A stretch of DNA of 40,740 bases from Gemmatimonadota bacterium (GTDB taxonomy: Bacteria > Gemmatimonadota > Gemmatimonadetes > Longimicrobiales > Longimicrobiaceae), in contig JAQBQD010000124.1 in the NCBI GenBank assembly GCA_028287185.1, forward strand, positions 1 to 40,740, read 5' to 3'. Made by a program: the position numbers and the translations under genes. Under the pieces are notes generated by a model that saw only the letters and a list, made by a program, of their open reading frames with translations, made no database searches and was not told where the DNA came from. Each line of letters opens with the position of its first letter. The first letter of the stretch is position 1. Shown piece by piece: positions 8,609 to 15,614 of this stretch.

Positions 8609-8839
8609 ATGAGCATCAGCGACACGAGCCGGGACGCCGACCGGGTGCAGGTGGAGATCGTGCGCCGCATGAGCCCGCAGCAACGGCTGGATGCGGCGAT
8701 GGCGATGAGCCAGGCGACGCGCGAGATGATGCTGTCCCGCATCCGCTCCGAGCACCCGGAGTGGACGGACTGGCAGGTGAAGCGGGAGCTGCTGCGCCTC
8801 ACCTTCCTGCCCCATCCGCTCCCCTCGGGCCTGCCATGA
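8609..8839 (+). CDS. small protein resembling Rv0078B-type antitoxins
   Basis: The 76-residue protein is predicted helical, with RRMSPQQRLDAAMAMSQATRE followed by RIRSEHPEWTDWQVKREL. This pattern (R-x-x-S-P-x-x-R, then I-R-x-x-H-P) is shared by small proteins annotated as Rv0078B-related antitoxins; that link is from memory and not verified. The stop codon overlaps the start of the downstream nucleotidyltransferase gene (ATGA at 8836-8839), so the two are translated together. A GGGAGATG context precedes the ATG. Alternatively it is simply a conserved partner of the nucleotidyltransferase with no toxin-antitoxin role. Confidence 0.65.
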   Translation: MSISDTSRDADRVQVEIVRRMSPQQRLDAAMAMSQATREMMLSRIRSEHPEWTDWQVKRELLRLTFLPHPLPSGLP

Positions 8840-9399
8840 CGCCCGCGGAGGTCCTGCAGCAGTTCGTGGACGCGCTCCAAGACGCGGCTCTCCCGTACAT
8901 GCTGACGGGGTCGCACGCCAGCTCCATCCACGGGATGCCGCGCGCCACCCTCGACGTGGACTTTGTGGTTGCCCCGTCCCGTGAAGAAATTCGCCGCCTG
9001 GTTCAGAACCTCAAGGCGGCCGGCTGCTACGTCGACGACCGTGCGGCGGACGAGGCGCTGGACACGCACGGCCAGTTCAACGCGATCGGCCTGGACTCCG
9101 GCTGGAAGGCCGACTTCATCATCCGCAAGCCCCGCGCGTTCAGCCGGACCGAGTTCGACCGCCGTGAGCCGGGTGTGCTGTACGGGGTGGAGGTCAGCGT
9201 CGCGACGGCCGAGGACGTCCTTCTCGCGAAGCTGGAGTGGGCGAAGCTCGGCGAGTCATCCCGCCAGATCGAGGATGCCGCCAACATCCTGAAGGTCCGT
9301 GGCGATCGGCTCGACCGCGCCTACGTCGAACGGTGGGTTCGCGAGCTGGGCCTGGCGCAGCAGTGGGACGCCGCCGTTCGCTCGGCCGGGATGGGCTGA
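8836..9399 (+). CDS. nucleotidyltransferase-fold protein, possible toxin of a two-gene module
   Basis: The 187-residue protein has the minimal nucleotidyltransferase signature: LTGSHASSIHGMPRATLDVDFVV near residues 22-44, giving the G-S motif and paired Asp residues (D-x-D). A later SGWKADFI supplies a third acidic position. A helical C-terminal part has the segment SVATAEDVLLAKLEWAKLG and the segment QIEDAANIL, typical of DUF6036/AbiEii-like members. Such proteins may transfer nucleotides to tRNA or proteins. The start ATG at 8836 overlaps the stop of the small gene upstream. Together they look like a toxin-antitoxin operon, but the same fold occurs in non-toxic enzymes, so the role is inferred. 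Confidence 0.75.
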   Translation: MTPAEVLQQFVDALQDAALPYMLTGSHASSIHGMPRATLDVDFVVAPSREEIRRLVQNLKAAGCYVDDRAADEALDTHGQFNAIGLDSGWKADFIIRKPRAFSRTEFDRREPGVLYGVEVSVATAEDVLLAKLEWAKLGESSRQIEDAANILKVRGDRLDRAYVERWVRELGLAQQWDAAVRSAGMG

Positions 9400-9458
9400 G
9401 GAAGGCAGCGCCGCCCCGGCGAGCGGAACGCCCGGCCTTCTGCTTCGTATCAACCACC

Positions 9459-9483
9459 GCCCGCGCCTGTGTCCGGCGCGGGC
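9459..9483 (+). terminator. 9-bp GC hairpin downstream of the nucleotidyltransferase gene
   Basis: Arms 9459-9467 and 9475-9483 are perfectly complementary around a 7-base loop. The hairpin lies 60 bases after the nucleotidyltransferase stop and 41 bases before the M20 gene start. No T-tract follows, so it may be a terminator or a leader hairpin of the downstream gene. Confidence 0.35.
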
Positions 9484-9523
9484 GATTGCGTTCACCGACG
9501 TTCCCGCGGCCCCGGACCCGACC

Positions 9524-10696
9524 ATGCCCGCCACGCAGACCGAGCTGGACACCCTGATCGACACCCGCCGCGACCTGCACCGGCACCCCGAGCTGGGGTT
9601 CGAGGAGGTGCGTACGGCCGCCGTCGTCGCGGAGCGGCTGCGGGCGGCCGGGTACGACGTGCGCACGGGCATCGCGGAGACGGGCGTCGTCGGCGAGATG
9701 CGCGGCGGCGCGGGCGCCGGGCCCACGCTGCTGCTGCGCGCGGACATGGACGCGCTGCCCATCGCGGAGGAGTGCACGCACGGCTTCGTGAGCACGCACC
9801 AGGGGCGCATGCACGCCTGCGGGCACGACGCGCACGTGGCGATCGGGCTGGCGGTGGCGGAGCGGCTGGCGGCCTCGCGCGGCGAGTGGGGCGGCACCGT
9901 GCGCTACGTCTTCCAGCCCGCGGAGGAGGGCGGCGGCGGGGCGCTGCGGATGATCGAGGAGGGCGGCATCCTGGAGGGCGTGGACGCGGCGCTGGGGCTG
10001 CACGTGTGGCTGGGGATGCCGAGCGGTGTCGTCGGCGTCGTTCCCGGCCCCTTCATGGCGTCGGCGGGCGAGTTCGAGATCACCGTTCAGGGCCGCGGTG
10101 GGCACGGGGCCATTCCCGACGAGACGGTGGATGCGATCCTGGTCGCCAGCCAGATCGTCGTCGCGCTGCAGACGGTGGTGTCGCGCTCGGTGTCTCCGCT
10201 GGAGTCGGCGGTGGTGTCGGTGGGCGTCTTCCATGCGGGCACGGCGCAGAACATCATCGCCGACACGGCCGTCCTCAAGGGCACCGTCCGCGCCTTCGAC
10301 CCCGCGCTCTGCGCCGACCTGCCGCGCCGCATCGACCGCATCGTGAAGGGCGTCTGCGACTCGATGGGCGCCACGCACGACTTCCACTACCAGCAGGACT
10401 GCCCGCCCACCGTGAACGACCCGGAGCTGGCCGAGACGGTGCGCCTGGCCGCCGAAGAGGTGGTGGGCCGCGACCGCGTGCGCACCGACCCCGGGGTGCG
10501 CACCATGGCCGCCGAGGACTTCGGCGAGATGCTGGCGCGCGTGCCCGGCTGCTACTTCTTCGTGGGCGCACGCGACGAGCGGCGCGGGATGGTGCACCCG
10601 CACCACTCGCCGCGCTTCGACCTGTGCGAGGACTGCCTGCCGACGGCTGTGGACGTGCTGGAGCGCGCCGCCCGGCGGGTGCTGGCCGGCGGCTGA
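9524..10696 (+). CDS. M20-family amidohydrolase (hippurate hydrolase/IAA-amino-acid hydrolase-like)
   Basis: The 390-residue protein hydrolyses an N-acyl amino acid or similar amide, using two metal ions. It shows the family landmarks in order: RRDLHRHPELGFEE near the start, LLLRADMDALPI, HACGHDAHVAIGLA with metal-binding His residues, FQPAEEGGGGALRMIEEG with the catalytic and ligand Glu residues, GRGGHGAIPDETVDAI of the dimerisation/lid domain, and MAAEDFGEML near the C-terminus. Length is normal. There is no signal peptide, so it is cytoplasmic. The ATG at 9524 was chosen over an upstream in-frame start at 9299 because the latter lies inside the preceding gene and adds no recognisable sequence. 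The physiological substrate cannot be told from context. Confidence 0.9.
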   Translation: MPATQTELDTLIDTRRDLHRHPELGFEEVRTAAVVAERLRAAGYDVRTGIAETGVVGEMRGGAGAGPTLLLRADMDALPIAEECTHGFVSTHQGRMHACGHDAHVAIGLAVAERLAASRGEWGGTVRYVFQPAEEGGGGALRMIEEGGILEGVDAALGLHVWLGMPSGVVGVVPGPFMASAGEFEITVQGRGGHGAIPDETVDAILVASQIVVALQTVVSRSVSPLESAVVSVGVFHAGTAQNIIADTAVLKGTVRAFDPALCADLPRRIDRIVKGVCDSMGATHDFHYQQDCPPTVNDPELAETVRLAAEEVVGRDRVRTDPGVRTMAAEDFGEMLARVPGCYFFVGARDERRGMVHPHHSPRFDLCEDCLPTAVDVLERAARRVLAGG

Positions 10697-11069
10697 CGGA
10701 TCGCCCGCCGGCGGCCGAAGGGCGTCCGCAGAGGGCGTACGAGGTGGATGGACGGCGCCGCGTTTCACCGTCCGCAGTCGTATGCACGAAGACCGGCCTG
10801 CTCTCGATGCCGTGAGGGGCGGGCCGGCCTCTCACCATCTGTTATCAGACGCAGCCGTTCCGGACGACGTTCGCAAGGGTCCGGAGCGGGTGCGTGACGC
10901 GAACTCTCTGGCGTGACCCCGCCCCAGCGGTTATCGTCTGCAACCGGATTCCGTAGTAGATGCCGGACACCGGCGGGGAGGTCTGCACGACCCTCCGCCC
11001 GTCGCCCGGCCTCCGCTGGACTTGTCCGCCCGCGTGGTTCCCGGGCGGCTCCCCGAAGTGGTGTTCTCC
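10697..11069. other. 373-base intergenic region
   Basis: It lies between the M20 gene and the GGDEF/EAL gene, both on the plus strand. I see no gene, no convincing promoter hexamers and no strong T-tailed terminator. A TTG start at 11022 would extend the GGDEF/EAL protein 16 codons into its right end. Confidence 0.5.
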
Positions 11070-13262
11070 ATGGTGCCATCCATCCGGGACGATGCGGCGG
11101 CGGCGCCGTCCGCGTCCTCCCTGCCCGAGCCCGCCGTCTCGCCGTCCACGCGCGCCGTGCTGGAGCGCATCGCGGGTTTCGCGGTGCGGCTGCTGGACGC
11201 GCCCGTCGGCATCGTGGCGCTGCGCGACGGCACCCGCGCGTTCGCGGGCGACGGCGACGCGTGGCGGGCGCGGCTGGACGCGCCCGTGGCCGACACGCTC
11301 TGCCACCTGGCCATGCGCTCCGGCCGGCCGCTGGCCATCGACGACGCGCGCACGGACGCGCTCGTGGCCGAGCATCCCCTGCTGTGGATGGGCGAGACGG
11401 CGTACCTGGGCGTGCCGGTGCGGGGGCCGCAGGGCGACGTGGCGGGGTGCCTGAGCTGCGTGCACGACCGGCCGCACGCGTGGACGGAGGCGCAGGTGGA
11501 GACGCTGGTGCACCTGGCGGGCTTCGCGTCCGCGGCGCTGGCGGCGGGCGCGGGCGAGCGCGCCCGGGAGTCGGCGCGGGGGCGGGGGCGCCGCGTCTCG
11601 GCGCGGATGCTGGAGAAGGCCGTGGAGACGATGCAGCTCGGGGTCACCATCACCGACGTGGCGGGGCGCATCATCTACACCAACGCGGCCGAGGCCCGCA
11701 TGCACGGCTACGGCATGGACGAGCTGCCCGGCATGCACGCCCGCGTATTCGCGCCGGCCGAGCACGCGCGGCCCATCGGCGCGGACGCCATGGCGGGCGT
11801 CACCAGCTGGAGCCGCGAGACCACCAACGTGCGCAAGGACGGCAGCGTCTTTCCCGTGGTGCTGCGCTCGGACGTGGTCACCGACCGGCGCGGTCGCACG
11901 GTGGGCATCGTCACCTGCTGCGAGGACGTGTCGCAGCGCAGGCAGCTGGAGCGCCAGCTCCTGCGCAGCGCCTTCTACGACCCGCTCACCGGGCTGCCCA
12001 ACCGCGTGCTGCTCACCCACCGGCTGGAGCGCGCCGTGGAGGCGGCGCGGCGCGGCGGGGCCAGCTTCGCGGTGCTGGCGGTGGGGATGGACGCCTTCAA
12101 GCGCGTGTGCGACTCGCTGGGGCCGCAGGCGGGGGACGAGCTGGTGGCGGCCGCGGCCGCGCGCGTGCAGACCGTCGTGCGCGCGGACGCCATGCTGGCG
12201 CGCCTGGGCGCCGACGAGCTGGCGGTGCTGCTGGACGACGCGGACGGGGTGGTGGAGGCCACGCGGCTGGCCGAGCGGGTGCAGGAGGCGGTGGCGGCGC
12301 CGTTCGAGGTGGGGGGCGTGGAGGTGTTCAGCGCGGCCAGCGTGGGCATCGCGCACAGCTCCACCCGCTACGCCCACGCCGAGGAGGCGGTGCGCGACGC
12401 CGTAATCGCCATGTACCGCTCGCGCGATGCGGGAAAGGGGCAGTACGAGGTGTTCGACCACGCCATGCACGCGCAGGCGCTGGCCCGGCTGCGCATGGAG
12501 ACCGACCTGCGCCGGGCCGTGGAGCGCGGCGAGCTTCGCGTGCACTACCAGCCCATCGTGATGCTGCAGACGGGGCGCATCGCCGGCTTCGAGGCGCTGG
12601 TGCGGTGGATGCACCCCGAGCTGGGGCTGGTGCTGCCCGACGACTTCATCCCCCTGGCCGAGGAGACGGGGCTGATCGTGCCCATCGGCCTGTGGGTGCT
12701 GCGCGAGGCGTGCCTGCAGCTCACGCGCTTGCAGACCGGGGTGTGCCGCGATCAGGACGTGACGGTGGCGGTGAACCTGTCGGTGAAGCAGGTGGCGCAG
12801 CCCGACCTGGTGGAGCGCGTGGCCGAGGTGCTGGCCGAGACGGGAATCGACCCCCGCCGCCTGAAGCTGGAGATCACCGAGAGCGTGATCATGCACGACC
12901 CGGAGGCCATCACCGGCATGCTGCACCGCCTGAAGGCGCTGGGCATCCAGCTCCACATCGACGACTTCGGCACCGGATACTCGTCGCTGCACTACCTGCA
13001 CCGCCTGCCCCTGGACGCCCTGAAGATCGACCGGTCGTTCCTGAGCGAGCACGCGGGTGGCCCCAACCTTCAGCTCGTGCGCGCCATCGTGGCCATGGCG
13101 CACGCGCTGGATGTGGTGGTGGTCACCGAGGGCGTCGAGTCGGCCGAGCTGCTGGAGGAGATGCGCACGCTGCGCTGCGAGTACGCCCAGGGTTTCTTCT
13201 TCTCGCGCCCGCTGGACGAGCACGACATCGAGCGGCTCTGCGTGCGGAATCCGGTGTGGTGA
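11070..13262 (+). CDS. GAF-PAS-GGDEF(degenerate)-EAL protein, probable c-di-GMP phosphodiesterase
   Basis: The 730-residue protein has a GAF domain (about 20-165), a PAS domain (about 180-300, LGVTITDVAGRIIYTNAAEA), a GGDEF domain (about 300-455) and an EAL domain (about 470-725). The signature loop of the GGDEF domain reads G380-A-D-E-L384 instead of GGDEF, so cyclase activity is unlikely. The EAL domain looks intact: E508-A-L, NLSVKQ, LKLEITES, and DDFGTGYSSL followed by LDALKIDRSF. It therefore most likely degrades c-di-GMP under control of its sensory domains, possibly with GTP bound at the GGDEF site. There is no membrane segment. Start choice is uncertain: ATG at 11070 is used, but in-frame TTG 11022 and GTG 11058 or 11061 exist. 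A hairpin with a short T-run follows at 13401. Confidence 0.85.
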   Translation: MVPSIRDDAAAAPSASSLPEPAVSPSTRAVLERIAGFAVRLLDAPVGIVALRDGTRAFAGDGDAWRARLDAPVADTLCHLAMRSGRPLAIDDARTDALVAEHPLLWMGETAYLGVPVRGPQGDVAGCLSCVHDRPHAWTEAQVETLVHLAGFASAALAAGAGERARESARGRGRRVSARMLEKAVETMQLGVTITDVAGRIIYTNAAEARMHGYGMDELPGMHARVFAPAEHARPIGADAMAGVTSWSRETTNVRKDGSVFPVVLRSDVVTDRRGRTVGIVTCCEDVSQRRQLERQLLRSAFYDPLTGLPNRVLLTHRLERAVEAARRGGASFAVLAVGMDAFKRVCDSLGPQAGDELVAAAAARVQTVVRADAMLARLGADELAVLLDDADGVVEATRLAERVQEAVAAPFEVGGVEVFSAASVGIAHSSTRYAHAEEAVRDAVIAMYRSRDAGKGQYEVFDHAMHAQALARLRMETDLRRAVERGELRVHYQPIVMLQTGRIAGFEALVRWMHPELGLVLPDDFIPLAEETGLIVPIGLWVLREACLQLTRLQTGVCRDQDVTVAVNLSVKQVAQPDLVERVAEVLAETGIDPRRLKLEITESVIMHDPEAITGMLHRLKALGIQLHIDDFGTGYSSLHYLHRLPLDALKIDRSFLSEHAGGPNLQLVRAIVAMAHALDVVVVTEGVESAELLEEMRTLRCEYAQGFFFSRPLDEHDIERLCVRNPVW

Positions 13263-13400
13263 GGGGAGATTCGCGGACAGGCGAACGACTTCTCCGAGCC
13301 AAGGGCTTGAGGTCTTCCCTCGCAGGCGCCGGGTGGCGGTGCGGTTTGGAGGGCGGAGGGGCGGGGGGAAGCAAGGCGAGCGTTTGGTTGATGAACAATG

Positions 13401-13420
13401 AGCCCGCGATGGCGGGCTTT
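13401..13420 (+). terminator. intrinsic terminator between convergent genes
   Basis: AGCCCGC (13401-13407) and GCGGGCT (13412-13418) form a 7-bp stem with a GATG loop, followed by TTCGT. It lies 139 bases downstream of the GGDEF/EAL stop and faces the ChaN-like gene ending at 13498, so it may serve the plus-strand transcript. Confidence 0.6.
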
Positions 13421-13497
13421 CGTGATTCCATAAGCGCGGTTTCGGGCGATGCAGGGACAGACGTTCTAACCGTCGATGATGTGGATCGCCGGTTTTC

Positions 13498-14466
13498 TCA
13501 CTGTTTGGCGGGGGTGTCGGGCGGGGCGAGGGTGTAGAGGAGGAAGTCGGCGCGGCGGCGGTCGTGGCGGGGGTCGGCGCGGTCCAGGTCGGCGACGGGG
13601 AGCGCGGTGATGGTGACGATGCGGGCGTGCGGTGCGCGGCGGTGCAGTGCGGCGGCGAGGCCCTGGTGGAAGTCGGTGTGGAAGGCGCCGTTGAAGTGCA
13701 CCACCAGCGTGCCGGGGCCGGAGCGCTCCAGCTCGGCGGCGACGCTCTCGGCCATCGTCTCGTCCTTCAGGCACTGCGCCAGGTAGAAGCGTTGGATCGC
13801 GGCGTCGCCTTCGGCACCGTGCAAGCCGTGCGCGGACATTCCGGCCATCGCCTCCGCGAAGCGCCGACGGTACGCGCCGCCGGGGCAGACCACCTCGCGG
13901 GCGGCGAAGGCGCGGTGGCCGGCGGGCAGGGAGTCGAGCGAGGCCAGGCCGCCGCGCGCGACGGCGGCGGCGTACGGGCGGGGGACGTTGGAGGCAATCA
14001 CGGGCCACCGGCCGGCGCGCGCCCACTCCACCAGCGGCCGGTAGTCCGTCGCGTAGCGCGGCCACGGACGGCCGCCGGCGCGGAGCGAATCCTCCGAAAG
14101 CGTCCCCGCCAGGTACGCGGAAAGCAGCGGCTGCACGTCGCGCTCCCACATCTCCATCGCCACGCTCACCTTGCCGCGGCGGCGGGCCAGGGCCTCCAAC
14201 AGCGCGCGCTCCAGCCGGTGCGTGGCCGGGTCGTCGTGCTGCTCGCCGAAGAACGCCGCGTCCGCCCGCGCCACCTGGGCGGCCATCGCCTCGAAGTCGG
14301 TGAACCGGTGCCGCCGCACGTCGTACACGCGGTGCGGCACGTATCCACCGCCGTCCTGCGCGCGCAGGCACGCCGGCGGCCCGAAGGCCAGCAGCCCCGC
14401 GAACAGTCCCAGCGCCAGACGTCCGGCGGCGCTCGGACGAACATCCTTCGGTCGATGGATGGGCAT
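13498..14466 (-). CDS. ChaN-like (haem-binding uptake, Tiki superfamily) exported protein
   Basis: The 322-residue protein has an N-terminal hydrophobic segment (about 14-36) ending at CLRAQDGG. That could be a Sec signal peptide or, with the PPAC site, a lipoprotein signal. The core matches the ChaN/DUF399 family: FFGEQHDDPATHRLERALLE near residue 72, VSVAMEMWERDVQPLLSAYL, VIASNVPRPYAAAVARGG, and VVHFNGAFHTDFHQGL near the C-terminus. ChaN of Campylobacter binds haem and is linked to iron uptake; a role here in haem or metal handling is inference. The start at 14464-14466 places the signal peptide at the terminus. The in-frame extension upstream is antisense to the methyltransferase and was rejected. 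It may be co-transcribed with the methyltransferase 215 bases upstream. Confidence 0.8.
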   Translation of the reverse strand: MPIHRPKDVRPSAAGRLALGLFAGLLAFGPPACLRAQDGGGYVPHRVYDVRRHRFTDFEAMAAQVARADAAFFGEQHDDPATHRLERALLEALARRRGKVSVAMEMWERDVQPLLSAYLAGTLSEDSLRAGGRPWPRYATDYRPLVEWARAGRWPVIASNVPRPYAAAVARGGLASLDSLPAGHRAFAAREVVCPGGAYRRRFAEAMAGMSAHGLHGAEGDAAIQRFYLAQCLKDETMAESVAAELERSGPGTLVVHFNGAFHTDFHQGLAAALHRRAPHARIVTITALPVADLDRADPRHDRRRADFLLYTLAPPDTPAKQ

Positions 14467-14681
14467 GGGGGACGCCGGATGGAGTGTGAGCGGAGGGGCG
14501 GGTGCGAGGGTCCGGCGAGAAGGCTCGCAAGCCACGGGCGCGCGATCCAGGGTCGCCGGGGCTGCACCGACGGCGGCGAGCGGAAAGGCTCGTCCGCCTA
14601 CCCCGTTTCCAGTCCCCACCGGAGGTGCTCCGCGGGGGCAGGAGGCCGGGATCGGAGAGGTGGACTGTCGATGCCGAAAGC

Positions 14682-15347
14682 TCAGTCGCGGCGGGCGATG
14701 CAGAGCAGGTTCTTGCCGATGGGCGGGGGCACGCGGCGCTCCACGGCGCGGGTGAAGGGCACGATCCAGCGGTCGTAGAGCGAGACGGCGGGGGCGGTGA
14801 GCTCGCGGCGCAGCAGGCGCACGTACAGCAGCCACGGCAGCACGCCGGCGGCGTCGAAGTAGCGCAGCCGCACCACGCGGAAGCCGGCGGACTGCACGGC
14901 GCCGCGCAGCTCGCCGCGCCCGTACCGCCGCAGGTGCCCCACCTCCTCGTCCAGCCTCCCGTAGAGCCACTGGAGCGCGGGCACGAAGATGCACAGGTGG
15001 CCGCCGGGCCGCAGCGCGCTGAACGCCTGGCGCAGCTCGGCACGGTCGTCGTCCACGTGCTCCAGCACGTTCAGGTAGACGGCGGAGTCGAAGCCGCCCT
15101 GCATCCCCCCCGCCACCTCCGCCAGCCGCCCGCGCAGCACGGTGGCGCGCGGGTCGCCGCCGATGCGCTCGCGCAGCAGCCGGAACATGCCGCCCGAGGG
15201 CTCGACGGCGGTCAGGCTTCCCACCCCATGCTCCAGCAGCAGCTCGGCCACGTTGCCGGAGCCGGCGCCCACCTCCAGCACGTCGCGGCCCAGGTACGGC
15301 GCCAGCTCGCCGACGATCCAGCGGTGGTAGCGGACGGCGTGCGCCAT
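14682..15347 (-). CDS. class I SAM-dependent methyltransferase
   Basis: The 221-residue protein has SAM-binding motif I (DVLEVGAGSGNVAELLLEHG, residues about 19-38), an acidic residue after strand 2 (TAVEPSGGM), and the post-motif DSAVYLNVLEHVDDDRAEL. It continues ALRPGGHLCIFVPALQWLYG and HLRRYGRGELR, a pattern common in methyltransferases beside glycan genes. The methyl acceptor is unknown. Only one canonical start is available (ATG at 15345-15347), yet the in-frame codons immediately upstream translate to plausible sequence (HPAAEPSTYVGRDLAAM) back to a stop, so the protein might begin earlier at a non-standard codon such as CTG. It is divergent from the glycosyltransferase gene, suggesting a shared envelope-glycan role by inference. 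Confidence 0.8.
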   Translation of the reverse strand: MAHAVRYHRWIVGELAPYLGRDVLEVGAGSGNVAELLLEHGVGSLTAVEPSGGMFRLLRERIGGDPRATVLRGRLAEVAGGMQGGFDSAVYLNVLEHVDDDRAELRQAFSALRPGGHLCIFVPALQWLYGRLDEEVGHLRRYGRGELRGAVQSAGFRVVRLRYFDAAGVLPWLLYVRLLRRELTAPAVSLYDRWIVPFTRAVERRVPPPIGKNLLCIARRD

Positions 15348-15525
15348 GGCGGCCAGGTCGCGGCCTACGTAGGTGCTGGGCTCCGCCGCGGGGTGCGCGG
15401 CACTGGGCAGGGCGTCGGGATGGATGGCGTCCTCGCGGGCGGGCGGCGGAACTGGGGTGTGTCATCGGCGACCGGAACAATGGGCCGCTCCCGGCGCGGG
15501 GACAAGGCCACGGCCGCGGCGAGCC

Positions 15526-15554
15526 TTTTCGCGGGCGGCGCGCGGCGGTACCTT
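15526..15554 (+). promoter_or_regulatory. promoter candidate for the glycosyltransferase gene
   Basis: TTTTCG (15526-15531), 17 bases and TACCTT (15549-15554) precede the GTG start by 60 bases. The layout matches the candidate before the LOG gene (6154-6182), including spacing and distance to the start. Confidence 0.45.
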
Positions 15555-15614
15555 GCCCGGCGCCGTCCGCCTCGCGGCGCTCCCGTCCGGTACACGCCCG
15601 CCGACTGCCGCACC

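Noticed and set aside
10845..13223. 792-residue minus-strand open frame opposite the GGDEF/EAL gene
   Set aside because: A shadow frame; the plus strand encodes clear GAF, PAS and EAL motifs.
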